From the NCBI GenBank assembly GCA_028752905.1, contig JAQNBH010000010.1, positions 16,581,940-16,645,939 on the forward strand: DNA of 64,000 nucleotides, in the 5' to 3' direction. A program made the position numbers and the translations under genes. How positions within the stretch are numbered: position 1 is the first letter of the stretch; every line of letters begins with the position of its first letter. Shown here in pieces: positions 1 through 11,130 of this stretch. The notes under the pieces are model-generated. The model was not told where the DNA came from. It was given only the letters and a program-made list of their open reading frames with translations, and did not search any database. The stretch is from Cladorhizidae sp. MBARI D1340-BT2. Lineage: Eukaryota > Porifera > Demospongiae > Poecilosclerida > Cladorhizidae.

Positions 1-230
1 GCTGTTTAGCGTCTAGATAGCTAACTGATCAACCAACTGACTAAAAACTGGGCTTATTAAATGCCAAACTATTGCTGAAGCTCATATTTTGAGTCTTAGT
101 TACCTTGTTCTTCATGTCGCATTACGACCGTGAGCTAGGGTGGAATGCTAGCTGTTAGATTTGCTAGAGTTGATGCACCTCCCAAGTGGTTGTATCTTAA
201 TTATGTCAACTAAGCGTTCGGAATAGTTAC

Positions 231-327
231 CTTTATGATAATGTTGATCGTGCCTGGATCCTCCCATGTGAGTGGAATGATGGCCATCTGACTGGTATAA
301 CATACAGGTAGGTAGATATTCTCTGGA
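231..327 (-). CDS. Candidate internal exon of unknown gene (97 nt)
   Basis: The minus strand reads an acceptor (pyrimidine-rich stretch ending TTTTACAG) just above 327, an open 97-nt segment, and a good donor (AAAG then GTAACT) just below 231. In the phase 2 to phase 0 frame it gives 32 residues beginning PENIYLPVCYT and ending GTINIIIK, with no stop. I do not recognise the family. The flanks are transposon-derived, so this could also be chance or an old transposon gene. Confidence is low because the segment is short and no partner exon was found in the window. Confidence 0.22.
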
Positions 328-353
328 CTGTAAAAGCCATCCAATTCTTCAAT

Positions 354-790
354 AAGGGGGGACCGATGGTATTTTGTACTTTTTTTTTTAAACATGTCAT
401 TACAACTTTAGAGCTCAGTAGATTCTGCAAACTTCATGGTATGGACTTGATATATAGCTCAAAAGATAGGTCTCTCTGTGTGCTCTCTTTTGATAATAAA
501 ATATGTTTCATAGGTATAACTAGAGGCAAATTACTAGACCCTAAAGTGGAGGGACCTCATTGAATCCCTGCAACCTCTGCCAAAATAACTCCAGGATGCT
601 AACTCCAGGTCAAAAAAAATGGTACGAGTGGCTAGAGGAAGCCCTAGAGCATGCTTTTCAACACCCTCAATTTTCCACCCTTGCTTGACCACGTACTAAA
701 ATGTTAACGCCTAATGAAAAAGGTGCTTGCATGCTCTAGGGCTTCCTCTAGCCACTCGTACCAATTTCATATTTTTTTACACTTAGAAAT
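354..790. repeat. Foldback repeat, copy A (truncated)
   Basis: It starts with a G-run (GGGGGGACCGATGG) and carries the same left arm as the foldback element at 11131-11900. In the middle, the segment around 620-655 is repeated in inverse orientation at about 725-763, giving a hairpin. The outer right arm is missing: sequence after ~765 diverges. The left flank reads ATAA where the complete copy has TTAA. Confidence 0.6.
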
Positions 791-959
791 CTGGATGAGG
801 TTGAATCAAGAAACTGTTAGAGCCAAAATAAAGCACATCGAACGCCGCCTATATCCCTCGCTTATGTCAGTCAGAGAGGTGCCTATATCCATAGTAACTG
901 CGTAGTAGCAGCCAAGAATATAAATAACTGATCATGCCGAGGACAGCATTTTCGAATTT

Positions 960-2914
960 ATTTGTCAAGATGCCCAAGTGGTAAAGGGAACTTGCTCTTG
1001 CCACAGACATAAGTGTCCCAAGCACTTCATGAGAAAGTCAGAGCCTTCCAAGAACCTTCGTGGGCCTCTCTAGCTTACCTGTTTCCCCAGTGTCGTCTTG
1101 CTTACCCATTTCTCCAATGCCAATGCAAATGGCAAGTGGTAAAAAGATTGCCCTTCAAACACCTAGTCCTTCGACTAACACTACCCGACTACACAAACCT
1201 GTACTATCTCCTGTTTCCACATTCTTCCCAGTATAAATTTGTAATCGATAAATATAACCATTCCTTGCATCCAAAAGCACAAATATTTTTATGCCTCATT
1301 TCATAGGCTCATCCTTCATATATTGCTTGAAGCCAAGCCTCCCTTGATAGGGAATCATGGCTTCATCAATGCTAAGCTCCTGATGCAAACAATACTCGCT
1401 TTCAAAGCTTATACAGCCTATCATAATTGGGATTACCATATGTTACCTGTGAGCTAGCAATGGAGTTGACATACATGTAGCCGCATCAACTGCCTAAACC
1501 TCCAAAGGGGCATTACTCTACTCACCAAACTACATGACAAATCAGGATATTCACAAGACCAGTACATGTCTATATGGGGAAGTTTTGAAATGCCCATAAC
1601 AATCAAAAGTTCTACAAAAGCCTCCATTTCTTCTTCACATGTATCATGCCAATTATGGGGGAGCCCCACCCTAGAAACATACATATTAGTCTCTCTCACA
1701 TGGAGGTCCCACACGTCAATAGAAGGGGGAAAAGATAAAAAGCACCTAGTAACGAACTTGTTATACCGAGCAAAGCTGAGTTTGGGCCAGAATTGTCTCT
1801 TTTTTTCCCCAGCGACCTTCGACTGGTATTATCTGATAACTAGTGCTAGATGAGCGAGCCTTACTACTACACGCTCGGGACTGGGCCTGCCTATTACCAG
1901 TACCTTGTGGTGGTGGACTACTAGTACTACATGAACCTCTACTCTAGCACCACACCTCACATTTTCTGTAACACATAAATATGTATACAAACAAATATTC
2001 AAATATCAATTTTGATAACTTACTTATTCCAGAAGAGTCCCCTGTAGCAGATTGTAAGGACGGAGGGTCAGTAGATAGTAAGGATGGAGGGTCAGTAGAT
2101 GGTAAGGATGGAGGGTCAGTAGATGGTAAGGATGGAGGGTCAGTAGATGGTAAGGAAGGAGTGTTCAAATGGTCACTCTCTTCTTCAGAGACTGAAAGGA
2201 AATATATAATAGTAACTCTACAAAATTTCCTTTGTACCAACCTACACCAAGTCCAGAGCTCCCACAAGTAGATGGTAACAATGGATCACCTTCATCTCCA
2301 ACGGACTGCCAAGAAAGAAAAGTTGAAAACATAAACCTTAGACAAACGGGTTTTTTGAAAATTCAAATTTGATAAGTAATAAAAAAGCTCAACCTACATT
2401 TATGGCCATAACTAATCTTCTTCAACTGCTACGTTAGAAATATTTATATCCTCAAAAAACACAAGAATAGGCTACAGTTTGGTTAGCGAATTATCTCAGA
2501 ATACAATAGCAACCAAGCGCTAAGGTAGAAACAAACTTACCATCGAGAAATCCTTCCACCCAAGCATTTTGACTTAGAGCCAGGGGATCCAGGGCACAAC
2601 CATGGTAGGCATATATCTCTGGCCTTCTTTCCCACCAGAGTCCGAGCCAGAGCCGCTAGTGTCGTCGTCAAAAAGAAGAAAGGTTACTTCGTACAAAACA
2701 AAGCATCCTCGCCATCTTGAAAACCGAAGTTATGAGCAAAAAGCGGGTCGCGGCCGGCACATATAGCAACACGTGTAAATGACGTTTTTAGAATGATTCA
2801 GCATTCTTTTGGGCATGTGCAGCAACAAGAATTTGGCGCTTAGTTCAAATATATTTTTTCTATTATTTTTTTCGCGAGTCCGATTTCCCTTTGCGCCATA
2901 TGGCGCTTAATCGG
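960..2914 (-). pseudogene. Decayed piggyBac-type transposase gene
   Basis: On the minus strand the pieces run in piggyBac order. A possible first exon starts with an ATG near 2721 and ends at a GATG/GTAAGT donor near 2540. A Ser/Pro/Asp-rich segment follows (about 2036-2170). A block at 1454-1714 contains the family pattern for the start of the DDE domain (EMEAF..L..MGISKLP....YWS). Then 1318-1380 carries SIDEAMIPYQGR, the first catalytic Asp region, and ~1200-1300 shows the GYIY.LQIYTGK motif. Frameshifts and stops separate the blocks, so the gene is dead. Its upstream edge is probably the TTAA at 2915-2918 followed on the minus strand by CCGATTAAGCGCC; the other end was not found. piggyBac transposases cut and paste DNA at TTAA sites. 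Confidence 0.8.
2056..2160. repeat. 24-bp tandem repeat within piggyBac relic
   Basis: About four units of a 24-bp repeat (GTAGATGGTAAGGATGGAGG plus GTCA). On the minus strand the unit keeps frame and encodes an 8-residue Pro/Ser/Thr/Asp repeat (PSLPSTDP), matching the low-complexity N-terminal region of the piggyBac relic. Copy number is likely polymorphic. Confidence 0.85.
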
Positions 2915-3119
2915 TTAAATCACATTGTTTGCATACAGTAAGTCATTTGTGCATTGCCTTTTCATGACTAATCTTGTTTCTGAATTGCAAGAAGTCACAA
3001 TAAGTATATAGAAATTACATTTCTTCCCATTTCATGCAATTTCCACCACGACCAAGCACAAAGATAGCGTTGCTTTGAGAGAGTGTTTCTGCACTCCTTT
3101 CCAAAATGTAGTACTAGGT

Positions 3120-3330
3120 TCAATATGTAGGTATTTCACACTCTATCAACATCACTACAACTGACTGTACTAACACTACAAACAACAAAGATCAAGAATA
3201 GTCAAAACCACATGAAGTTGCGGTCACATTGCGCTATATGTAATCACATGATGGAGTAAGTGCAAAACATAAAAGTTTGCCTCATTCTCCCTCTATAAAG
3301 AAATGACAACTAATCCTTCTTAGGCAAATA
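3120..3330 (-). repeat. LTR-like fragment (matches 12055-12215)
   Basis: This stretch is clearly related to 12055-12215: both contain ACTAACACTACAA, then AACAAAGATC, CACATGAA or CACGTGAA, a CTATATGTAATCACATGA segment and AGTAAGTGCAAA. The interior between the two copies carries gag and integrase relics, so they are best read as the two LTRs of the minus-strand Gypsy element. Confidence 0.5.
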
Positions 3331-3643
3331 GCCTTAACGTAAGGGTGGCTCAACTCTGTGGGTAGAACGTCGAGTTAGATTCAGGCATAGTGGTTGAAGG
3401 AATAGTAGTCTCAGGGGGGTTGGTGGACTCATTCCGAACAGAGCTCTCATTTGTATCAGCAACGAGAAACATTTAAGGCTACTGGCATCGACGAAGTACG
3501 TGGCACCAACTCGGTAGGCTGTACAAGGAGCCAAGTTTCAAATGGAATCTGTTGATTCCTGACCATCCATGTATTGCACATGAGCATAGGTTTGGTTAGC
3601 CTCCTTCAGTTTACACGAAGAAAGTGAAGAGACAATATTTATA

Positions 3644-4350
3644 GCTTCACTGGAAAAGTGCTTCCACCTTGACCAGGTTCTTGATGTTGATGAAATCTGC
3701 ACTGGTTGTGCTCTCCCTCAGCAGCACCCTTGCCTTCTCAGCAAGCATGTCAGCATCCTGTTCTATAGCTTCACTGGAAAAGTGCTTCCACCTTGACCAG
3801 GTTCTTCAAGATTATCACATCTTCACTGGTTGTGCTCTCCCTCAGCAAGCATGTCAGCATCCTGTTATATAGCTTCACTGGAAAAGTGCTTCCACCTTGA
3901 CCAGGTTCTTCAAGATTATCACATCTTCACTGGTTGTGCTCTCCCTCAGCAGCACCCTTGCCTTCTCAGCAAGCATGTCAGCATCCTGTTCTATAGCTTC
4001 ACTGGAAAAGTGCTTCCACCTTGACCAGGTTCTTCAAGATTATCGCATCTTCACTGGTTGTGCTCTCCCTCAGCAGCACCCTTGCCTTCTCAGCAAGCAA
4101 GTCAGCATCCTGTTCTATAGCTTCACTGGAAAAGTGCTTCCACCTTGACCAGGTTCTTCAAGATTATCACATCTTCACTGGTTGTGCTCTCCCTCAGCAG
4201 CACCCTTGCCTTCTCAGCAAGCATGTTAGCATCCTGTTCTATAGCTTCACTGAAGTGCTTCCACCTTGACCAGCTCCGTGAAGATGATGAAATCTTCACT
4301 GGTTGTCTCCCTCAGCACCCTTGCCTTCTCAGCAAGCACGTCATCATCCC
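3644..4350. repeat. 124-bp tandem repeat, about 5.5 units
   Basis: A 124-bp unit (around CTATAGCTTCACTGGAAAAG, a CTTCCACCTTGACCAGGTTC segment and CTCTCCCTCAGCAGCACC) is repeated, with one shortened unit near 3800-3895 and a diverged last unit near 4255-4350. Since 124 is not a multiple of three, no single frame can run through the array. On the minus strand each unit contains a coding-looking stretch (AEKARVLLRESTTSED, then KNLVKVEAL), which suggests an ancestral exon was amplified. Confidence 0.85.
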
Positions 4351-4837
4351 GTTGTGTCGATGCCTTGCTACTGTTTATTAACATACGCTTTGTCATAGCT
4401 AAATAGCCCAATATATACATGCACGCAACGCCAAGCTCTCTCTCTAGCTTGACCAAAATGAGACAACTAACAAGCCTGTCTCCTTTCCATCCCGAGTTGG
4501 CTAGGCGAGTTCATTTGTATTAAATTGATAATAGATAAACAATATGCACTCTATAGTTGAACAATTATAGTGAATCACGATAGCTCTGTCTACAATATAA
4601 ATGATATCTAAAACACATTTCTCTAGCTCTTAGCTAGTAGATGTTCATACATTAGTCCTATCTATCTGGTTCTTCTCAGAGAGACTCTTTTATATGGTTC
4701 CTTGGCATCGGTCTGCTGTTATGTCTGTATACTTGTGGAGGCAGGTCAGCCAATCAGAACTCATTTCATGAAATCTGGTGATATTGAGTTAGGTAAAGGT
4801 TGTGGTGTTCCTCCACAGACATGGCTGACACGAACAT

Positions 4838-7200
4838 CAGGGTTTCTTTCAGGGGGTGGGGGGGGAGCATTCGCCCCCCCCCCCCCCCCCAGTGCTCCCT
4901 TGGAACTGGCAGATTTGTAAATGACAATTCAAGCCTTATGTATGGTTAGTGTTATTGATTGAACGGATGACTCAATCCTATGTATGAATGGTTATAATGA
5001 ATAAATGATCGATACACATCATACACCTATACAATTATCCTTCTACTTTTTCTGTACCATATATCTACAAGTCACTGTCAGATAGTTTCTCGGGCGACTC
5101 TATAGCTATCTTCATCAAGTGGGACAGACCTTTCTCACCAAGACGGCTTCTAAGACGAGTCTTGATCATCTTCATCTGGGAGAAACTTTGCTCATCTTCA
5201 TCTGGGAGAAACTTTGCTCAACCGAAGCAGTTCCATTGTAAGGCATATGCTTGCCAAAGTGTTCAAGTTTGGAAGCATGCTAATGAGTGTTTCATTGGTT
5301 AAAAGCTCATGTAATTGAGATGCCATGTCTTACTGTGGGTTTTTTTGCTTGATAGTGCTTTAATGTCTTCCATTCAGCTTTGACTTCACTAGACACCAGT
5401 CCCATCTTCTCATATTCTTCACCTTCAAGAGACACAGCAGTCTTTCTCCCTCCATACTGATCTAGCAGCACCGTTACAGAACCTTCGCCATACTGTTGAT
5501 ACTCGGAAGTATCCACACTAGGAGTTTTCTTTGGATCAAATATGCTGAATGCTGACACTATGTCTTATGAACAGAAATGACTTGAGATGTTGCCCTTTAG
5601 AGTTGAAACAAAACTATTTCCAACACTATTTTGGAAACTTTTGAATGTCAGAGGTGGTGATGTTAACCCCCATAGCTTCCTCCAAACTCTCTTTCATGTC
5701 CTGTAGCTCAAGCACCCAGTTGGCGGCAGGACTCAAAGCATCATCCAGTGAGTACAAAGTTGCTTCCACAAGGGAAGATATGACTGTCAAATCAAGCTTT
5801 TAAGATTGAAGAGTCTTGCTGAGTTTTGCTACTTTAGGCAAGACATAGTCGAGTGGAGACACAGCAGATGCGGTTGACTTGGAACTTAGAGCTTTGCTAA
5901 TTCCCAATGCTTCTGGCTGGTACGTTTCTTCGTATATGTTGTTGAGAGTTATCACAATGGCAATGTAGTTCTCCTTCACTGCTTTAACACATCGCTCATA
6001 AGCTAGCCAGCGTGTATCTGAAGGCTTGATCACTTTCAGCTCTGGCATGTTAATTAAGCACTCTCTGTACTGCTGTTAGGCATTCTGCTCGTTTCGGTGA
6101 GTATTGGGAAAACTTCCAGAGAGTAGTGAGTGTGATAACACATGCTTGATTCCAGGGGTACTATTGGCTGCTTGAACACAAGCAAGCTGTAGTAAATGAC
6201 AGTGGCAGTGCACAAAGATAGAGTGAGGTGAATTACTCTTCAAAAGGGTTTGTACTCCCTTGTGTTTCCCTGAAAAAGTGGCTGCTCCATCAAAGCCCAT
6301 GCCAATTAGCTTGCTAATCTGCACTCCTTTCACCTTCAAACAATCAACCATAGTCGCGTAAATCGTCTGGGCATCTGCCTTCTTTAGTGGGATGATCTCG
6401 ATGAAACGCTCAACAGGCAGGCCATTCTCAACCCAACAACATACAACTGACAGCTCTCCTATTGTTGTAATGTCAGTACACTCATCTGCAAGCAAACTGA
6501 AGTAGCGAGCATTTTGTAGCCTTGCAAGGAGTGATTCATCAACCCATGTGCCAAGTGCCTCAACAAAGTCAACTACAGCATATTTTGCGATGTAATGAGC
6601 ATTTTTCCCAGCTTTGTCGACGAATTGTTGCAAGTCTTCACCTCCACAAGATCAATGAGGTCACCAAGGTATAAGCAATGTGGTTACGAGCAAGAAAGTG
6701 TGTACACCGTAGAAGCGATTTGATTGCCAACCTATTCTTCAGCCTCTCACTTTCTTCCAGTCGGTGCATTTGCTGAAGAACAGAACCTTCACGCAATGCA
6801 GAAGCAGCAGCTGTCTCCGTTTGGCAAGCCAGAATATGTCCTTCACTTTCAGCAAGTTCCTTCATCTTTGCTGTGGCTTTTTTCCAGTTGCTAAAAGGCT
6901 TAGTGATCCATGTCCAGCCATTTTAGGATTTGACTTCCCCCACTTTTTACAGTGCTTACAGAAAGCACCTTGAAGATCTTCATCATATTCTAGCCAATGA
7001 AAATTACTTTCCCATCTTTTGAGGTAGTGCCGTCTTTTGGTGGAGACGGATCCTAAAGAGGATGAAGCTTGAGAAGTCAAACCCTGACACTGCTTTTTTG
7101 GAGCAGGAGGTTCAGTATTAGAGCCTTCTGAGTCAGAGTGGTTACGTGATACAGAAGCAGAAGAGCGTGGGGCAAAAAACACACGAATATTCTTACTCAT
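4838..7200 (-). pseudogene. Decayed hAT transposase (same family as 51343-54673)
   Basis: Read on the minus strand, five blocks follow the order of the nearly intact hAT at 52318-54505: N-terminal Ser-rich and TTF/BED-type zinc finger region (6862-7200), a helical block (6638-6865), the start of the catalytic region with ADECTDIT and GFDGAATFSGKHKG plus the CHCHLLQLACVQAA signature (6076-6633), the PSDTRWLAYERC block (5800-6048) and the pre-dimerisation block (5307-5558). The C-terminal hAT dimerisation region (5080-5300) carries a 26-bp tandem duplication near 5167-5218 that shifts frame. Stops and frameshifts separate all blocks. The left end at about 4838 (CAGGG followed by G-runs and CATTCGCCCCC) resembles the right terminus of the other copy in reverse; the right end was not located. 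Confidence 0.85.
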
Positions 7201-7410
7201 AATATTGGTCTGTCTTGCAAAATCTTGACTATACTGTCTATAAAATTGAAAAAACTCTCTTTGCCAGGCCCTTTATAGTCCAGGCTGTGATATTGCACAA
7301 TTTAACTGCTGAATGGTATAATGTTACATTACACCATGATTCAGCAATTTTCTATGATAGGAAGGATGAACCATGGTCTGCATCCGGCAGAACAAGTTCC
7401 CATTGTGAGT

Positions 7411-7752
7411 CTATGCCACAAAAAGTGAATACCTGATCAAGGCACTTGATGACTGTCGATGAATTATGTTGGGACAGGGAAACTCAAAAGGGAAAACGTG
7501 AATACTCATCAATGATAGTGAGCATGTAGATATTGTGTGATGCTGAAGACAAGGGCCATTTGAAGTCAATACCAAGACGTTCCATGAGTTGAGTTTGATT
7601 AGCATCCCAGGTGTGGGACGATGGAACTGAGGTTTTAGTTCTGCACATGGAACACATTCTTCACATCTTTCATCGAGAAGGGTAGTTTCTTGCATCGTAC
7701 GAAATGCAACATTTGGGTTAATTTGGGTGACACAAAGCTGGGTGGATATCAC
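7411..7752 (-). pseudogene. Gypsy integrase fragment (minus strand)
   Basis: The minus-strand translation contains a Cys..Cys pair with CAELKPQFHRPTPG, the typical junction between the zinc-binding and core domains of Ty3/Gypsy integrases. It continues into FPFEFPCPN, the conserved segment after the first catalytic Asp region. The reading is partly frameshifted and ends abruptly near 7411, where the hAT copy seems to be inserted. Integrase joins retrotransposon cDNA to the chromosome; this piece cannot be functional. Confidence 0.65.
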
Positions 7753-7899
7753 TCTAGTCTGACGTTGCCATTGAAACCAAGAATGCTCGTGTAAATGTCA
7801 CGTTGTTCTTGCCGGGTCGATGCTTCACAATGTAGCAGAATGACGCCAATTCAGGTCTCCGGGCCTGTGTCTTGTTTTTTTAACCTTTGAATGCTTCCT

Positions 7900-8432
7900 A
7901 TTAACCAACATGAAGGTCACTAAGCATTGATCAGTTGCAAGTGCCGACCAGCAAGAAAATGGCACCATTTACTGTTTTAAGGTCCAATTGCTTGTTCTTC
8001 AGAACATTTTGTCGGATCAGAGGAGAAGCAATTCCATTGATGAAGGAGTCTCGTATCAGTTACACGCGTTATTGCTTGGCACTCACAGGTCTGAAATTAC
8101 AATCTTTGCCAAGTTTCCGAAGTTTTTGTAGGAATTCGCAGAGGGTTTCACCTGGCCCCTGTCTTCTAGTGGCGAGTAGATGCCAGGCAAAATATTTCAC
8201 TTGGTATTTTGCCATACAATTGCGTCAGTGTTTTAATTGCCAGCTCATAGTCGGGGCAGTCCTCAAGACGTTGTGAGATTCATAGTTATAATCAGGGTTC
8301 TAAACTTGTTCGGGGCACGCTCATCACATTCTTCGATATAATTTGTAAATGTCCTGTGCCAGTGCTTCCATTGCCTTGCAGCAGTAGGGAAATTCGGGTA
8401 CAAATCCTGTCGTGATGGTTTCAGGAGTGCAT
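7900..8432 (-). pseudogene. Gypsy gag fragment (minus strand)
   Basis: A minus-strand ATG at 8432-8430 opens a gag-like sequence (MDALLKPSR, then a WKHWHRTF segment). A later block around 7930-8250 has the family pattern QGPGETLCEFLQKLRKLGKDC followed by RDSFINGIASPLIRQ. Stops near 8276 and elsewhere break it. This is the capsid-region Gag of a Ty3/Gypsy element. The ATG lies only 16 bases from the Harbinger insertion point, so the transposon landed between LTR/leader and gag. Confidence 0.65.
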
Positions 8433-9510
8433 CCTTGGTGTAGTATTAAGGCCTGTCCACACTACACAAATATGGAAACGTTTCAAATCGTTTTCTGAGT
8501 CGTTTCCGTTGCAAAACGACTTAAGTCGTTTTGCGCGCGTCCACACTACAGAAATGAACAGCAAAGTCACCTGCACGGGACCGCCCACGGTCGTCAAAAA
8601 TGTCACGCATGCGCGAAACCTAACTGTTAGCTATGGCGAATGCATATCGAGTTCTTCTTTTTTTCGTGTGGATGATGGCCTATCTACGGCTGATGAAGTC
8701 TCATGCTGTTCAGAGAAGGAGAAGGAGAGTATTAATGGCAAGGAAGGCCCATGCAAGATCAGTTTTATTTGAGATACACAGGCAGAGGCTACAAGGGTCA
8801 GTTATCTAGCTATAGCAAGCTACCTACTTGTACACCTTGCTAGCTAGCTATAGCTACCAAAAATGTAAAAGCAGTAAAAGCTACATAGCTAGCTAGTTTA
8901 ACCCTTTCACCGTCGACTTCATTTTGAGATTTTGACCTATTTTTACTTTAATTTTTGTATCTGATCATTGGTTCAGAAAAGTCCCCGGCAACCGCATATC
9001 ACATGATTGACAAAGAGTTACTGATCAACTTGGTGATAAATACGTTGCCTAGCAACCAAACCACAAATCATTTTTTGATTAGAATACTTTTTATCACTGC
9101 ATTTATCGACTATTACAAGTATATTTTATGGTTTTTCAGATCAAATACTAAAATATGGTCGCTTATCGAACTGCAAACAGCATATAATCTGGAAAATGTA
9201 CATTTTTGGCATAATTTATGAATATTGAATGCCCTAATTTTTCTATTTTGCAGGATATAGCCATGTTTGTCAGTCTATAAGAGTATTGACTGTTGTCAAG
9301 CACCACGAGGAAGGTCTGGCTGTATTGAAAGTTGAAAAATTCAAGATGTTGCAGAAAAACACAATAAAGCAAAGACTCACCAAGAAAACATACGTGTACT
9401 ACACATGTCTGCATGCATAAATGATAAAGAAAAGAAGTATACATGTACATGCCTAACACATGTACATACTACAAAAGCAATACCAAGAAAATCTCGAAGA
9501 GAAAAGGAAG

Positions 9511-9858
9511 CTAGTGCGAGTAGTCAGAGAGTGTGTGGAATTCCCTGAAGCATGTCCTTCCACGCACAGCACAAAGGCTAATACCGCAGTGACAAAAGGT
9601 CTCGTGCCTCTTACCTCTGGCCCCCGACTTCTTCCTTGGCCTTTTCCTCTTCCTTGGCCTTTTCCTCTTCCTTGGCCTTTTCCTCTTCCTTGGCCTTTTC
9701 CTCTTCTTTGGCCTTTTCCTCTTCCTTGGCCTTTTCCTCTTCCTTGGCCTTTTCCTCTTCCTTGGCCTTTTCCTCTTCCTTGGCCTTTTCCTCTTCCTTG
9801 GCCTTTTCCTCTTCCCTGGCTTTTTCCGCTTCCTTGGCCTTTTCCTCGGCCTCGGCAT
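9511..9858 (-). pseudogene. piggyBac C-terminal zinc-finger tail fused to a basic repeat
   Basis: Minus strand, 115 residues if started at the ATG. The first ~75 residues are a Lys/Arg/Pro six-residue repeat from the 18-bp tandem array. The last ~35 residues (ETFCHCGISLCAVRGRTCFREF, shown as ETFCHCGISLC then RGRTCFREFHT) match the cysteine-rich C-terminal domain of piggyBac transposases, which binds the transposon ends. The catalytic core is missing. Whether the repeat was ever translated is unknown, because the array is open in all three minus-strand frames. Confidence 0.6.
9636..9848. repeat. 18-bp tandem repeat (about 12 units)
   Basis: Unit CTTCCTTGGCCTTTTCCT repeated with few changes. 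An 18-bp unit keeps every frame open: plus-strand Pro/Trp/Phe/Leu or Ser/Leu/Ala/Phe repeats, minus-strand Lys/Arg/Pro or Glu/Lys/Ala repeats. Only the frame joined to the piggyBac zinc tail has any independent support. Confidence 0.9.
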
Positions 9859-10275
9859 CCAACACGCCCGCTGTCTCAGCGATCAGAAGGTAACAGTGAT
9901 ACTTCTGAGTCAGAAGATGGAACTACATCAAATGAAGGAGAAGATGATTGTAGGAGCACTTGGGGGCGAGTTTGCAGGACCACTCGGAGGAGAGTTTGCA
10001 GGATCACTCAGAGGTTCAGCAGATTCAAGATCAGTGGCTAAACAAGATTATTATTATGAACTTTACAACCTAGTGAACTTTATAACTAGGAACTTTATAA
10101 CCTAGTGATATATATTTCTGGCTTATTATGTCTCTTGATAGCTCAAATATTATATTTCATTCTATAGATATCTACTCATACTTACCAAGCAACTCATACT
10201 CTTCATCAGGAGTCATAAAAGCTCCATCAGAAGCACTGGCACTTGTGTTTGGTCCAACATCCTGAGGATTTGAAG

Positions 10276-10461
10276 TTAAAGCTCTGGACAAAAAGCTGCC
10301 AACTCCTTAGGGTCTAATACCTCATCACCAAGGAAGGAAGACACTTGACCTTCATCATCTTCATCTCTATCATAGTCAGAGAGGTCAAAACCGCCATCAA
10401 ACAACAGCTCTAACACGCGAGCACGATCAAATCTTTCAGCCATTATTTTGCTTGAATTCAA
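10276..10461 (-). CDS. piggyBac-type transposase N-terminal fragment
   Basis: A minus-strand ATG opens 61 residues. The segment MAERFDRARVLELLFDGGFD followed by an acidic run (DYDRDEDDEG) is the typical start of piggyBac-like transposases, before the DDE domain. It lies inside the TTAA-bounded element and upstream, in transcription order, of the C-terminal zinc tail at 9511-9630. Between them no DDE motif is visible. It is probably a leftover of an internal deletion and not a working gene. Confidence 0.5.
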   Translation of the reverse strand: MNSSKIMAERFDRARVLELLFDGGFDLSDYDRDEDDEGQVSSFLGDEVLDPKELAAFCPEL

Positions 10462-10702
10462 AATTGTTTGACGTCATAGTTACCTACGTGCTACGGTTCT
10501 TAAATTTTTTGGTGAAATAGAACAGTCCATCGTGCACATTTACGGTAAGTTTTGAATATGTAGAGTCAACGGTTTATTTTTAATAATAATTAACGCGACG
10601 GTCACTCAATCTCGCGCTTCTATGCGCTTATGACGGTGAAGCGGTTAATAGCTGCATGCCATAGAGATTTTTCTACAGCTTGACTGGATATGAAGCTACC
10701 AT

Positions 10703-11002
10703 TCAAAATATATAAAAAGGCAGGCTTACAAATAGCGACAGTAGATAGATAGCCTTTCTATACTTGAAGGTTACGTTCTTAATCTTCGACCGAAACTGCT
10801 GCCACATCCTTTCGATCCCAAGTACTGCCAACTGCTGAGCAACGCGCTCATATACTGTCCTATTACGTTTTGCCCCGTCCAATTCCTTCTGCACGCCCTC
10901 CTGCGCCCAGATACTGACCAGAGCCTTAGTTTGATCAACCTCCAGCCATCTTGCGAGCTCGAGCAATAAAAAGTGTTCTATATGATGCGCAATATTTATC
11001 AA
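10703..11002 (-). CDS. Harbinger Myb/SANT-like DNA-binding protein (partial)
   Basis: Minus-strand reading with a Myb/SANT-like domain of about 70 residues: ALVSIWAQEGVQKELDGAKR, then RTVYERVAQQLAVLG and RMWQQFRSKIKNVTFKYRKA. This trihelix pattern (W at the start, E..QQL, QFRSKIKNV..KYRKA) is the standard second gene of PIF/Harbinger transposons. In characterised members it binds the transposon ends and helps bring the transposase into the nucleus. A donor-like GGTATAGA... follows the domain, so the rest may be spliced or lost. The true start is uncertain; the ATG at 11002 is only the first in frame. Confidence 0.65.
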   Translation of the reverse strand: MINIAHHIEHFLLLELARWLEVDQTKALVSIWAQEGVQKELDGAKRNRTVYERVAQQLAVLGIERMWQQFRSKIKNVTFKYRKAIYLLSLFVSLPFYIF

Positions 11003-11130
11003 TTTCTACGTTTTTGAAAACGTTTACATCCGTCTCAAGTCACCTATTTCGTTGGCTCAAAACGTAGTCGTTTAAAGTCGACTTGTTTTTTGCAGTGTGG
11101 ACGCGCAGAAACACTTCTGAAACGACTTAA

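Larger units (their letters stand above)
8902..10644. mobile_element. piggyBac element, internally deleted, nested in Harbinger
   Basis: TTAA duplications at 8898-8901 and 10645-10648 flank short inverted termini (CCCTTTCACCGTC at the left; CCGCTTCACCGTC read inward from the right). On the minus strand it retains the N-terminal exon of a piggyBac-type transposase (10276-10461) and its C-terminal zinc-binding tail (within 9511-9630). The DDE catalytic core is gone, replaced by an 18-bp tandem repeat. It is therefore non-autonomous and would depend on a transposase elsewhere. Confidence 0.8.

Noticed and set aside
3334..3534. Minus-strand RRSTHRVEPPLR resembling the end of a Gypsy polyprotein
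   Set aside because: Position fits the inferred Gypsy element, but the motif is too short and low in information to call on its own.
8509..8772. Plus-strand 87-residue frame at the Harbinger left end
   Set aside because: Covers the terminal inverted repeat and subterminal motifs; no domain.
9460..10041. Plus-strand 193-residue Pro/Trp/Phe repeat protein and minus-strand Glu/Lys/Ala repeat protein
   Set aside because: By-products of the 18-bp array, which is open in every frame. Only the frame joined to the piggyBac zinc tail has independent support.
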